A stretch of DNA of 64,000 nt from NCBI GenBank assembly GCA_036365145.1, contig JAEOAD010002856.1, positions 186,001 to 250,000 on the forward strand, given 5' to 3'. Below, in pieces: positions 12,001 to 23,948 of this stretch; position 1 is the stretch's first letter, and every line of letters starts with the position of its first letter. Position numbers and translations under genes: made by a program. This stretch comes from Orientallactaga sibirica (lineage: Eukaryota > Chordata > Mammalia > Rodentia > Dipodidae). Below the pieces are notes generated by a model, which was not told where the DNA came from, did not search any database, and worked only from the letters and a program-made list of their open reading frames with translations.

Positions 12001-15000
12001 CTACTATGTTTGGCAATGAAGGTGTTTGTTTTCTAAACAAAGTATGTTGGAAATGAGGCGAAGGTACTAAGTTGTCCAACTTGTTAAATTACACAAACTA
12101 GGAATGTTTGATCTTCCTCTCTGAAGATTCTTCTTAAAAAAGCAACTCATTCTGAGAACAGAAGTAGCTTATTTCACACAGTACTGTGTTCGGCAATGAA
12201 GGTGTTTGTTTTCTGAAGAAACTACTTTCAGAAATGAAGCTAATCTATTAAGTTGTACATCTTGTTAGATGACACAAACTAGGAAAGTTTGATCTTGCTT
12301 CACTGAAGTTTCTTCTAAAGAAAGCATCTCATTCTGAGAACAGAACAAGATTATTTACACAGTACAGGGTTTGAAAATGAAGGTGTTTTTTTCTAAACAA
12401 AGTATGTTGGAAATGAGTCGAATGTACTATGTTGTCCAATTTGTTAAATTACACAAACTAGGAAAGGATGATCTTGCTGCACTGAAGATTCTTCGTAAGA
12501 AAGCAACTCATTCCTGAGAACAGAACTACCTTATTTCACACAGTACAGTGTTCGACAATGAAGGTATTTGTTTTCTAAAGAAACTATGTTGGAAATGAAG
12601 CTAATCTATTAAGTTGTACATCTTGTTAGATTACAGAGACTAGGAAAGTTTTTTCTTGATTCACTGAAGATGCTTCTAAGAAAGCAACTCATTCCGAGAA
12701 CAGAACTAGCTTATTTTACACAGTACAGTGTTCGGCAATGAAGATGTTTCTTTTCTAAAGAAACTACGTTAGAAATGAAGCTAATCTATTAAGTTGTACA
12801 TCTTCTTAGATTACATAAACTAGGAAAGTTTGAGCTTGCTTCACTGAAGATTCTTTCTTAAGAAAGCAACTCATTCCGACAACAGAAATAACTTATTTCA
12901 CACAGTACAGTGTTTGGCAATGAAGGGTTTTTTTTCTTAACAAAGTATGTTGGAAATGAGGCGAATGTACTAAGTTGTCCACCTTGTTAAATTACACAAA
13001 CTAGGAATGTTTGATCTTGCTGCAATAAAGATCCTTCGTAAGAAAGCAACTCATTCCAAGAACAGAAGTAGATTATTTCACACAGTACAGAGTTTGGCTA
13101 TGAAGGTGTTTGTTTTCTGAAGAAACTACGTTAGAAATGAAGGTAATCTACTAAGTTGTACATCTTGTTAGATTACACAAACTACGAAAGTTTGATCTTG
13201 CTGCACTGAAGACTGTTCGTAAGAAACCAACTCGCTCGATAGAGAACTGGCTTATTTCACACAGTACAGTATTTGGCAATGACGGTGTTTGTTTTAAAAA
13301 CAAACTATGTTAGAAATGAAGCTAATCTATTAAGTTGTACATCGTGTTAGATTACACAAACTAGGAAACTTTGATCTTGATTCACTGACGATTCTTCTAA
13401 AGGAAGCAAATCATGCCGAGAACAGAACTAGCTTATTTCACACAGTACAGTGTTCGGCAATGAAGGTGTTTGTTTTCTAAACAAAGTATATTGAAATGAG
13501 GCAAATGTGCTAAGTTGTCCAACTTGTTAAATTACACAAACTTGGAAAGTTTGATCTTGTTGCACTGAAGATTCTTCTTAAGAAAGCAACTCATTCTGAG
13601 GACAGAACTAGCTTATTTCCCACAGTACAGTAATTGGCAATGATGTACTTTGTTTTCTAAACAAACAAGGTTAGAAATGAAGCTATCCTATTAAGTTGTA
13701 CATCTTGTTAGATTACACAAACCAGGAAAGTTTGATCTGGCTGCACTGAAGACTCTTCGTAAGAAAGCAACTCATTCCGAGAACAGAACTAGCTTATTTC
13801 ACACACTACTATGTTTGGCAATGAAGGTGTTTGTTTTCTAAACAAAGTATGTTGGAAATGAGGCGAAGGTGCTAAGTTGTCCAACTTGTTAAATTACACA
13901 AACTAGGAATGTTTGATCTTCCTCTCTGAAGATTCTTCTTAAAAAGCAACTCATTCCGAGAACAGAAGTAGCTTATTTCACACAGTACTGTGTTCGGCAA
14001 TGAAGGTGTTTGTTTTCTGAAGAAACTACGTCAGAAATGAAGCTAATCTATTAAGTTGTACATCTTGTTAGATGACACAAACTAGGAAAGTTTGATCTTG
14101 CTTCACTGAAGTTTCTTCAAAGAAAGCATCTCATTCCGAGAACAGAACAAGATTATTTACACAGTACAGGGTTTGAAAATGACGGTGTTTTTTTCTAAAC
14201 AAAGTATGTTGGAAATGAGTCGAATGTACTATGTTGTCCAATTTGTTAAATTACACAAACTAGGAAAGGTTGATCTTGCTGCACTGAAGATTCTTCGTAA
14301 GAAAGCAACTCATTACGAGAACAGAACTACCTTATTTCACACAGTACAGTGTTCGACAATGAAGGTATTTGTTTTCTAAAGAAACTATGTTGGAAATGAA
14401 GCTAATCTATTAAGTTGTACATCTTGTTAGATTACAGAGACTAGGAAAGTTTTTCCTGATTCACTGAAGATGCCTCTTAAGAAAGCAACTCATTCCGAGA
14501 ACAGAACTAGCTTATTTTACACAGTACAGTGTTCGGCAATGAAGATGTTTTTTCTAAAGAAACTACGTTAGAAATGAAGCTAATCTATTAAGTTGTACAT
14601 CTTGTTAGATTACATAAACTAGGAAAGTTTGAGCTTGCTTCACTGAAGATTCTTCTTAAGAAAGCAACTCATTCCGACAACAGAAATAACTTATTTCACA
14701 CAGTACAGTGTTTGGCAATGAAGGTGTTTTTTTTCTAAACAAAGTATGTTGGAAATGAGGCGAATGTACTCAAGTTGTCCACCTTTGTTAAATTACACAA
14801 ACTAGGAAAGTTTGATCTTGCTGCACTAAAGATCCTTCTTGCTGCACAAGAAAGCAACTCATTCCGAGGACAGAACTAGCTTATTTCACACACTACAGTG
14901 TTCGACAATGCAGGTGTTTGTTTTCTAAAGAAACTACGTTGGAAATGAAGCTAAACTATCAAGTTGTACATCTTGTTAGATTACACAAACTAGTAAAGTT

Positions 15001-16345
15001 TGATCTTCCTTCACTGAAGATTCTTATTAGGAAAGCAACTCAATCCGAGAACAGAACTAGCTTATTTCACACAGTACAGTGTTCGACAATGAAGGTGTTT
15101 GTTTTCTAAAGAAACTACATTAGAAATGAAGCTAATCTATTAAGTTGTACATCTTGTTAGATTACACAAACTAGAAAGTTTGATCTTGCTTCACTGAATA
15201 TTCTTCTTAAGAAAGCAACTCATTCCGAGAACAGAACTAGCTTATTTCACACAGTACAGTGTTCTCAATGAAGGTGTTTGTTTTCTTAAGAAACCATGCT
15301 GGAAATGAAGCTAATCCATTAAATTGTACATCTTGTTAGATGACACAAACTAGGAAAGTTTGATCTTGCTGCACTGAAGATTCTTCTTAAGAAAGCAACT
15401 TATTCCGAGAACAGAACTAGCTTATTTCACACAATACCGTGTTCGACAATGAAGGTGTTTGTTTTCTAAACAAAGTATGTTGGAAATGAGGCGAATGTAC
15501 TAAGTTGTCCAACTTGTTAAATTACACAAACTAGGAAAGTTCGATCTTGCTGCAATGAAGATTCTTCTTAAGAAAGCAACTCATTTCGAGAACAGAACTA
15601 GCTTATTACACACAGTACAGTGTTCGGCAATGAAGGTGTTTGTTTTCTGAAGAAACTACGTTAGAAATGAAGGTAATCTACTAAGTTGTACATCTTGTTA
15701 GATTACACAAACTACGAAAGTTTGATCTTGCTGCACTGAAGACTGTTCGTAAGAAACCAACTCGCTCGATAGAGAACTGGCTTATTTCACACAGTACAGT
15801 ATTTGGCAATGACGGTGTTTGTTTTCTAAACAAACTACGTTAGAAATGAAGCTAATCTATTAAGTTGTACATCGTGTTAGATTACACAAACTAGGAAATT
15901 TTGATCTTGATTCACTGACGATTCTTCTAAAGGAAGCAAATCATGCCGAGAACAGAACTAGCTTATTTCACACAGTACAGTGTTCGGCAATGAAGGTGTT
16001 GTTTTCTAAACAAAGTATGTTGGAAATGATTAATATGTGCATCTTGTCCAAGTTGTCCAACTTGTTAAATTACACAAACTAGGAAAGTTTGATCTTGTTG
16101 CACTGAAGATTCTTCTTAAGAAAGCAACTCATTCTGAGGACAGAACTAGCTTATTTCCCACAGTACAGTAATCAGCAATGATGTACTTTGTTTTCTAAAC
16201 AAACAAGGTTAGAAATGAAGCTATCCTATTAAGTTGTACATCTTGTTAGATTACACAAACCAGGAAAGTTTGATCTGGCTGCACTGTAAGACTCACGAGC
16301 AAGAAAGCAACTCCAAACAACTTAGGAAACAAACTAGCTTAGTTT
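9066..16345 (+). repeat. Satellite array block 2
   Basis: 181-bp satellite continuing in the same orientation and phase, starting at AAGAAAGCAACTC right after the L1a tail. Positions 9066-10420 match 20065-21420. The stretch from about 10421 to 10960 is a mosaic that joins the two 11-kb copies. From about 10961 it repeats block 1, with HOR markers at 11070, 12878 and 14676 (spacing 1808 and 1798 bp). Compared with block 1 it carries many single-base deletions (GG read as G, for example TTCGCAATGAAGG for TTCGGCAATGAAGG) and small scrambled spots near 14838, 16030 and 16290. Confidence 0.93.
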
Positions 16346-17019
16346 CATGGTGGGTAACAACTTGTTGATTTGGCTAATAGATCCACTCAGTGGAATGGAA
16401 CTCATTGCTGGAACTGGGAAATAAGTCAAAACCAGGTACAAAAATGAGCTCAGTCTCCAAGATCAAGATACCACCAAATGTGGGCTAGAAGAGAGCCAAC
16501 ACATATAAAACTTCCTAAATTATATATGGTCATCCCTTCTATCTAGTACTAATCTCTCTGTTGGAGAATTTGCTTATCTTTTTTTCAAAACAATGAACCT
16601 GAAGGGAGGATCAGCTAACCACACTCACCAGGGCCCCAGCTGAAACCATAGAACAACGCAGGGGAAGGGCAAGAGTTCAGTGTTCATGGCGATCATGACA
16701 CCAGAAAAGGCTGAAGGAGATAAACACAGAGAACATCCAACTCCAACTAAGCCAGATATCCAGAGACACAGAGGCTCCCAAACCTCATCACTGAAGCAGA
16801 ACTAAATGACCCCAATGTGGCTCAGGGAAACTTTGGAAGAGGGGGCTGAAAGATTGTTAGAGTCACAAGTTGGGAAATTATCACAGAGACTGGGGCCAAC
16901 CCCAGAACTCTTAACTAACCTCACAATGATTGACCCACATTCCCCATTGATGAGGGTCCCTTTGAAAGGGGAGGACAAATGACAATGGATTTTTTTGTAA
17001 AATCAAAATAATATAAAAT
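16346..17019 (+). mobile_element. L1 3'UTR fragment replacing satellite
   Basis: About 675 bp matching the L1a 3'UTR at 8338-9041, beginning at CATGGTGGGTAAC and ending at ATCAAAATAATATAAA without a poly(A) tail. Diagnostic bases agree with L1d rather than with neighbouring L1a/L1b: CACTCAGTGG, ATGAGCTCAGTC, TTCTATCTAGTACT and AAGGCTGAAGGAG. It therefore comes from another L1 copy. Satellite returns at GAGACTAGGAAAG (17020), in the phase of copy-1 position 6010, so nearly equal lengths were exchanged. There is no target-site duplication. Gene conversion, template switching or an assembly mosaic could each explain it. Confidence 0.85.
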
Positions 17020-17752
17020 GAGACTAGGAAAGTTTTTTCTTGATTCACTGAAGATTCTTCTTAAGAAAGCAACTCATTCCGAGAACAGAACTAGCTTATT
17101 TTACACAGTACAGTGTTCGGCAATGAAGATGTTTCTTTTCTAAAGAAACTACGTTAGAAATGAAGCTAATCTATTGTTGTACATCTTGTTAGATTACATA
17201 AACTAGGAAAGTTTGAGCTTGCTTCACTGAAGATTCTTCTTAAGAAAGCAACTCATTCCGACAACAGAAATAACTTATTTCACACAGTACAGTGTTTGGC
17301 AATGAAGGTGTTTGTTTTCTAAACAAAGTATGTTGAAATGAGGCGAATGTACTAAGTTGTCCAACTTGTTAAATTACACAAACTAGGAAAGTTAGATCTT
17401 GCTGCAATGAAGATTCTTCTTAAGAAAGCAACTCATTTCGACAACAGAACTAGCTTATTTCACACAGTACAATGTTCGCAATGAAGGCATTTGTTTTCTG
17501 AACAAAGTATGTTGGAAATGATGCGAATGTACTAAGTTGTCCAACTTGTTAAATTACACAAACTAGGAAAGTTTGATCTTGCTGCACTAAAGATCCTTCG
17601 TAAGAAAGCAACTCATTCCGAGAACAGAACTAGCTTATTACACACAGTACAGTGTTTGGCAATGAAGCTGTTTTTTTCCAAAGAAACTACGTTAGAAATG
17701 AAGCTAATCTACTAAATTGTACACCTTGTTAGATTACACAAACTACGAAAGT
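17020..17752 (+). repeat. Satellite array block 3
   Basis: About four 181-bp monomers, colinear with copy 1 from 6010 to 6747, including the GACAACAGAAATAACTT variant at 17260. It ends in the same mid-monomer position (ACTACGAAAGT) as the left flank of L1a, where L1b begins. Confidence 0.92.
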
Positions 17753-17753
17753 A

Positions 17754-18587
17754 ACCCCAACAGATCAGGAAATCAAACAATCACTCAACCATTGGGATCA
17801 CAGAAGTTTAAAAAGGTTTTTCACTGACAAAAATACTATAACCAAAGCCAGCAGATTACCTACAGATTGGGAGAAAATTTTCACCAGCTATACAACTGAC
17901 AGAGGCCTGATTTCTAGAATTTACAAAGAACTCCAAAACCTAAAAACAAATCATCAAACAATCCACTCATTAAAGTGGGGCAGAGAACTGCACAGGGAGT
18001 TCTCAGAGGAAGAAATACAAATAGCAAATGCACATTTAAGAAAATGTTCAACATCCCTAATCATCAGGGAAATGCAAATTAAAACAACTATGAGATTCCA
18101 CCTTACCCCAGTAAGGATGGCTAGCATTAAAAAAATAATGGAAATAAATGCTGGCTGAGGATGTTGAGAAATAGGAACAACCCTTCACTGCTGGTGGGAA
18201 TGTAAAATGGTTCAACCAGTATGGAAAGCTATATGGAGTCTCCTGAAAAGGATGACCATAGACCTACCAATGGACCCAGTTATTCCCTTTATTGGGCATA
18301 TACCCTAAAGGCCCCAAGCCTCAGATCAGAGACATTTGCTCAACCATGTTTATAGCTGCTCAATTCATAATAGCAAAGAGCTGAATCAACCCAGGTGTCC
18401 ATCACTAGATGAATGGATAACAAAGATGTTGTATATCTATACTATGGAATGCTACGTAGCAGTAAGGAAAGATGAAACAAGGAAATTTGAAAAAAAATGG
18501 TCACACATGGAACAGATCATCCTCAGTGAGCTCACCCAAGCACAAAAAGATAATCGTCGCATGGTCTCGTTTATCTGTCACTCCTAA
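17754..18587 (+). pseudogene. L1b ORF2 C-terminal fragment, frameshifted
   Basis: The counterpart of the ORF2 tail in L1a: the ORF2p region after the reverse transcriptase, including the Cys motif, and ending in SFICHS at 18587. In addition to the shared TGA in the Cys motif it has several one- or two-base indels, so only the last 83 codons (18336-18587) stay open. There is no RT or EN domain. It is a dead fragment. Confidence 0.87.
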
Positions 18588-18645
18588 CCTGAAACCATGT
18601 GGCAGGTGGCCAAACCAAATAAACACTCTGAAGCCCAGACAAAAC

Positions 18646-18711
18646 GGAGGGTGGGAGGGAGGGAGGGTAAGGGGGGGGGGGAACGAGAGGGTGGGAGGGA
18701 GAACAAGGGGG
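18646..18711 (+). repeat. G-rich polypurine tract in L1b 3'UTR
   Basis: Same position in the L1 as 7641-7710, with a longer central G-run (about 12 G) and a shorter final one. It is G-quadruplex-capable. The length differences against L1a lie in homopolymers. Confidence 0.82.
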
Positions 18712-18861
18712 ATACAAATTGGGACCCAAAAGGAAAAGACACTATAAAACCCTTATTCTGAACAACAGGTTAAAACATTGATCCTTCAGCAGGCCCGCAG
18801 AGGATGTTTGAACCACAGGAACCTGGAGAGAGCATCATGAAGGCCAACCTTAATCTTGTCC

Positions 18862-18910
18862 TGCTTTCTCTCTCTTCTCTCTCTCTCTCTCTCTGCTCTC
18901 TCTCCCTCCC
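18862..18910 (+). repeat. (CT)n microsatellite in L1b 3'UTR
   Basis: The CT tract at the same L1 position as 7862-7925, slightly shorter and with a different interruption pattern. Confidence 0.8.
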
Positions 18911-20064
18911 TCTCTATACTCACTTTCTCCTCTATATTATCTTTTTCTTCCTCATCTTCCTAGGTGCAGACTTATAACTCCCAGTGCCAGCATGAGGTGA
19001 ACTTCCACAATGACTTGTTGATCTGAAACACCTACAAGGTTTCCCAAAAATAGACAGACTTCTGTCAGAGTTCTTGGTGACCCACCAAAGGTTAATGGCA
19101 AGACCCTACTTTTGAAGACAGCTTACGTGGTGTGAGACCAAACAGAAAGAAATATGTTCAGAATCTGAAGAGGGTCAGTCCTCAGAGAGTTAGCTAGTCT
19201 AGTACCAGAGGGCGCTATACAAGCAACTGGGGGAAAATGACCGACATCTGTCCAAACAACTGGCAGTCTAAGATACCCAGCTGGAAACAACTTGACATAA
19301 TGCTCATACAAGTGCAGTAGTGGCAATCAGCCATGGTGGGTAACCAACTGCTCTTGATTTGGCTAATAGATCCACTCTGTGGAATGGAACTCATTGCTGG
19401 AACTGGGAAATAAGTCAAAACCAGGTACAAAAAATGAGTTCAGTCTCCAAGATCAAGATACCACCAAATGTGGGCTAGAAGAGAGCCAACACATATAAAT
19501 TTCCCTCCAAAACATAGATGGTCATCCCTTCTACATAGTACTAACTTTTCTCTCCGATGGAGAATTTGCTTATCTTTTTTCAGGTGGACATTGAACCTGA
19601 AGGGAGGATCAGCTAACCATACCTCACCAGGGCCCCAGCTGAAACCATAGAACAACGCAGGGGAAGGGCAAGAGTTCAGTATTCATGGCGATCATGACAC
19701 CAGCAAAAGGCCAAAGGAGATAAACACAGAGAACATCCAATTCCAACTAAGCAAGAGATCCAGAGACACAGAGGCTCCCGAAACCGCATCACTGAAGCAG
19801 AACTAAAATGACCCCAATGTGGCTCAGGGAAACTTGCGGAAGGGTGGGTGGAAAGATTGTTAGAGCCATAGTTGGGGCATTATGCACAGAGACTGGGGCC
19901 AACCCCCCAGAACTCTTAACCAACCTCACAATGCTTGACCCACATTCCCCATTGACAAGGGTCCCTTTGAAAGTGGGAGGACAGGGAGGAGGACAATGGA
20001 TCCTTTACTATGAATGTAAAATCAAAATAATATAAATAAAAAAATATATATATATTAAAAAAAA

Positions 20065-21705
20065 AAGAAAGCAACTCATTCCGAGAACAGAACTAGCTTA
20101 TTTAACACAGTACAGTGTTCGTCAATGAAGGTGTTTGTTTTCTAAAGAAACTACGTTAAAAATGAAGCTAATCTATTAAGTTGTATATCTTGTAAGATTA
20201 CACAAACTAGGAAAGGTTGTTCTTGCTTCACTGAAGATTCTTCTTAAGAAAGCAACTCATTCCTAGAACAGAACTAGCTTATTTCACACAGTACAATGTT
20301 CGGCAATGAAGGCGTTTGTTTTCTAAACAAAGTATGTTGGAAATGATGTGAATGTACTAAGTTGTCCAACTTGTTAAATTACACAAATTAGGAAAGTTTG
20401 ATCTTGCTGCACTGAAGATTCTTCGTAAGAAAGCAACTCATTCCGAGAACAGAACTAGCTTATTTCACACAGTACAGTGTTGGACAATGAATTTGTTTGT
20501 TTTCTAAAGAAACTACGTTGGAAATGAAGCTAATCTATTAAGTTGTACATCTTGTTAGATTACACAAACTAGTAAAGTTTGATCTTGCTTCACTGAAGAT
20601 TCTTCTTAAGAAAGAAACTCATTCCGAGAAAAGAACTAGATTATTTCACACAGTACAGGGTTTGGCAATGGAGGTGTTTGTTTTCTAAACAACGTATGTT
20701 GGAAATGAGGCGAATGTACTAAGTTGTCCAACTTGTTAAATTACACAAACTAGGAAAGTTTGATCTTGCTGCACTAAAGATCCTTCGTAAGAAAGCAGCT
20801 CATTCCGAGAACAGAACTAGCTTATTACACACAGTACAGTGTTCGGCAATGAAGGTGTTTGTTTTCGAAATAAACTACGTTATAAATGAAGCTAATCTAC
20901 TAAATTGTACATCTTGTTAGATTACACAAACTAGGAAAGTTTGATCTTGGTGTACTGAAGACTCTTCGTAAGAAACCAACTAGTTCGGAGAAGAGAACTG
21001 GCTTAGTTCACACAGTACATTATTTGGCAATGACGGTGTTTGTTTTCTAAACCAACTACGTTAGAAATGAAGCTAATCTATTAAGTTTTACATGTTGTTA
21101 GATTACACAAACTAGGAAAGTTTGATCTTGCTGCACTGAAGACTCTTCATAAGAAAGCAACTCCTTCCGAGAACAGAACTAGCTTATTTCACACACTACT
21201 GTGTTCGGCAATGAAGGTGTTTGTTTTCTAAAGAAACTACGTTGGAAATGAAGCCAATCCATTAAGTTGTACATCTTGTTAGATTACACAAACTAGGAAA
21301 GTTTGATCTTGCTTCACTGAAGATTCTTCTTAAGAAAGCAACTCATTCCGAGAACAGAACTAGCTTTTTTCACACAGTACAGTGATTGGCAATGAAGGTG
21401 TTTTTTTCCTAAACAATGTATGTTGAAAATGAGAATGTACTAAGTTGTCCAGCTTGTTACATTACACAAACTAGGAAAGTTTGATCTTCCTGCACTGAAG
21501 ATCCTTCAAAAGAAAACAACTCATTCCGAGAACAGAACTAGCTTATTTCACACAGTACAGTGTTCGACAATGAAGGTGATTGTTTTCTAAAGAAACTACG
21601 TTAGGAATGAAGCTAATCTATTAAGTTGTACATCTTGTTAGATTACACAAACTAGGAAAGTTTGATCTTGCTGCACTGAAGATTCTTCTTAAGAAAGTAA
21701 CTCAT
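20065..21705 (+). repeat. Satellite array block 4
   Basis: About nine 181-bp monomers. They start at AAGAAAGCAACTC after the L1b tail and match 9066-10420 with few differences up to about 21420. The last monomer stops at TTCTTAAGAAAGTAACTCAT (21686-21705), where L1c starts. That is 15 bp past the TTCTT/AAG position used by the other L1 insertions. Confidence 0.93.
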
Positions 21706-22831
21706 GAAGATGGCGACATAGGAACCTCGCCAAAAGAGGGTAGCGAATAAAAGCAAAACAAACCCCAGAAAAATACACTTTTCTACTAAAAAGTGAGGTA
21801 CATAGTAAACTTTCAAGCCCAGCAGAGAAGTAGGAGAGTTCCAGAGCGTCTGGAGCCCACAGAAGCGGGCAAAAGCGGCTCCACAGCCGCCGCAGCTGCG
21901 GCGGTGGCGGCGGCGCGGCTAGGCGCTGCCTGAGACAGCTGAACTGCAGGACTTTAAAAGGCAGGTGAGGAGAATTTTCCATTCACACCACCCCCTTACA
22001 ACCTCAAGAAGCGTGGAAGGAGGACAGTAGAGACCAACAGAGAGGCTAGTGAGGGAGAGGATCGCGTAGAGGAACAGACTGACTTCAGCCGCCACTCACA
22101 GCCTCCCCTCCCCCACCACGAGTGAAAGCACGGCGAGCAACAGAGACTTGGGAAAGCGCTCGCTGGCAGCATCGGCCACAGCGAAAGCAGAGTTCAACAG
22201 ATGCAGCTGACTTCCTGAATCCACAACACAGCAAAGGAACCAAGCAGCCGTGCAGCATAGCTGTGATCAAACCCGTTCCAAAAGGTAACTTGGTTTTCAC
22301 TAGGTTAGTACCCACCAAATAAGCCTGGTATATAATCCTGATGGATGGTCAGATCTGACATTCCTAAATAAGCTATATTCTAGGCTGCTCATTTTTTGCT
22401 TCCTGATTTGTTTCCTCCTCTGTCATTCATTGGGGAAGGGTCTCTCTTGATCACAAGCTGACCTTGGAACTCTCTTCAGATCAGAAATCTTAGCCTCCCT
22501 GCTGACAGGATTAAGGGCGTGGGCCAACACATATCCTTAGGAACTGTGACTTTGTCATAATACCTGCTTTTCCACAAATACTCTGTGCTGTATTTCATTG
22601 AAGGGGTACATTGTTGAGTTAAATTTTTGGATCTTGACTGTATTCTGTTCAATTCACCCCACTTGATAATCTCATAGCAGGCAAGGGTCACTTCTGTGAT
22701 TACTTTGAGAGCCTTAAAAACCACACTTAACACCTTAAACTCCTACACTGAAGATATATAATATCAGATTGATTGATACATCTAACATTACTGCAGATAT
22801 TTAGAAAACCCAAGCATTAAATTAATTCAAG
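21706..22831 (+). promoter_or_regulatory. L1c 5'UTR / internal promoter
   Basis: The sequence from the first L1 base to the ORF1 start. It opens with GAAGATGGCGAC (AAGATGGCG at 21707-21715), a match to the YY1 site that directs transcription start in human L1s. It contains a GC-rich, CpG-rich part (about 21860-21940) with a perfect 18-bp palindrome at 21887-21904. No tandem promoter repeats are visible, unlike L1d. Promoter function is inferred from position and family. Short ORFs on both strands here are unsupported. Confidence 0.75.
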
Positions 22832-23903
22832 ATGCAAAGATCTCTACATTACAATACAAGAAACACAAAACATCCAGACAATATAAATCCACCAAAAAGT
22901 ATTAATATATCAGAAATGACCTTCAGTGAGGCTGACTTAGAGGACATCCCCGAGAAAGATTTCAAAAGAGTGATTATAATTATGTTCAAAGAACTCAAAG
23001 AGGAAATGAAAGGGTCCAAAGACCTCAAAGAAGAAATCAAAGGATTCATAGAAAACACAGAAAACCAATTTAATGAAATAAGGAGGTCAATACTAGACAT
23101 AAATACGGAAATAGAAAGAATAAAGAAAACCCACTCAGAAATGCTAGCAATAAAGAACACAGTCAGTGAAATTAAAACCTCTGTAGAAAATCTCTCTAGT
23201 AGAATGGATGAAGGAGAGAACAGGATATCGAAGCTAGAAGACCAAGTAGCTGATGTAATACAGTCCAACAGAGAGAAAGACAAAATAATAGGAAGGTATG
23301 AATGGGAATTACGGGATATTCGGGACACTATGAAAAAATCAAACATAAGAATTCAAGGGATAGTAGAAGGAGAAGAATTTCACTCCAAAGGCATAGTAGG
23401 TGTTTTCAACAAAATCATAGAGGAAAACTTCCCCCAAATTGGGAAAGAGATGCCAATGCAGATACAGGAAGCCTTTAGAACACCAAACAGACAAAACCTG
23501 GAAAGAACCCCGCCATATTATAATTAAACTACCAAACATACAAACCAAAGAAAACATATTGAAAGCAGCTAGAGAGAAAAAGCAAGTGACCTACAAAGGG
23601 AAGCCCATCAGACTCACAGCAGATTACTCAACACAAACTTTAAAGGCCAGAAGGGCCTGGAGTGATGTATTCCAAGTTCTGAAAGATAAAAACTGTCAAC
23701 CGAGATTACTTTATCCTGCAAAACTGTCTATCCAGATAGATGGAGAAATAAGGACATTCCACAACAAAGACAGGCTAAAGGAATTTTTGGCAACTAAACC
23801 AGCTCTACAGAAAATACTTGCAGGAATCATTCATGCTGAGGAGAAAGCAAAGCACACACATCAGGAAATAGGAAAAAATAAACCATACTCAAATAACAGT
23901 TAA
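22832..23903 (+). pseudogene. L1c ORF1 (RNA-binding ORF1p), frameshifted
   Basis: L1 ORF1p is the trimeric nucleic-acid-binding chaperone of the L1 RNP. The first frame (22832-23527) gives a Glu/Lys-rich coiled coil (about residues 45-150, with heptad-like I/L spacing) and the start of the RRM (SNIRIQGIVEGEEF, about residue 170). The reading then has to move to the frame of 23439-23903 near 23500. That frame carries the rest of the RRM and the C-terminal domain, with KAAREKKQVTYKGKPIRL, LKARRAW and LYPAKLSI. A single frameshift therefore separates it from a normal ORF1 of about 350 codons. The ATG at 22832 follows the 5'UTR and matches the expected start. Confidence 0.9.
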
Positions 23904-23948
23904 AACAAGTGAGTAAAGGGAAAACAGGAAAACTAAAAATAAGAAGAA

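Larger units (their letters stand above)
17753..20064 (+). mobile_element. L1b: duplicated copy of L1a
   Basis: The same 5'-truncation point (AACCCCAACAGATCAGG), the same left flank, the same AAGAAAGCAACTC right junction and the same nonsense codon as L1a. It was therefore copied with the 11-kb unit and did not insert separately. It has extra small indels in the ORF2 part and 3'UTR, for example GAGCTGAATC for GAGCTGGAATC near 18380, and a scrambled spot near 18803. It ends in AATAAA-type sequence, (AT)n and an A-run. Confidence 0.93.
10961..21420 (+). repeat. Tandem segmental duplication, copy 2 (~11-kb period)
   Basis: Second copy of the 11-kb unit, containing L1b at the place of L1a. It has the same HOR order as copy 1 (10, 10 and 14 monomers, markers at 11070, 12878, 14676 and 17260). 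Two things set it apart: about 630 bp of satellite (copy 1 about 5378-6010) is replaced by L1 3'UTR sequence at 16346-17019, and it has many short indels. Downstream similarity to copy 1 ends near 21420, close to the L1c insertion. Confidence 0.87.

Noticed and set aside
21691..21705. A target-site duplication for L1c (AAGAAAGTAACTCAT against the sequence after 30689).
   Set aside because: Only AAGAAA matches before the sequences differ, and this is common in the monomer. The right flank is in another phase of the satellite.
22849..23346. Long minus-strand ORFs opposite L1c and L1d (also 24230-24892, 25843-26265, 44296-44703).
   Set aside because: They are antisense shadows of A-rich L1 ORF1/ORF2 sequence and resemble no known protein; L1 coding strands commonly give such frames.
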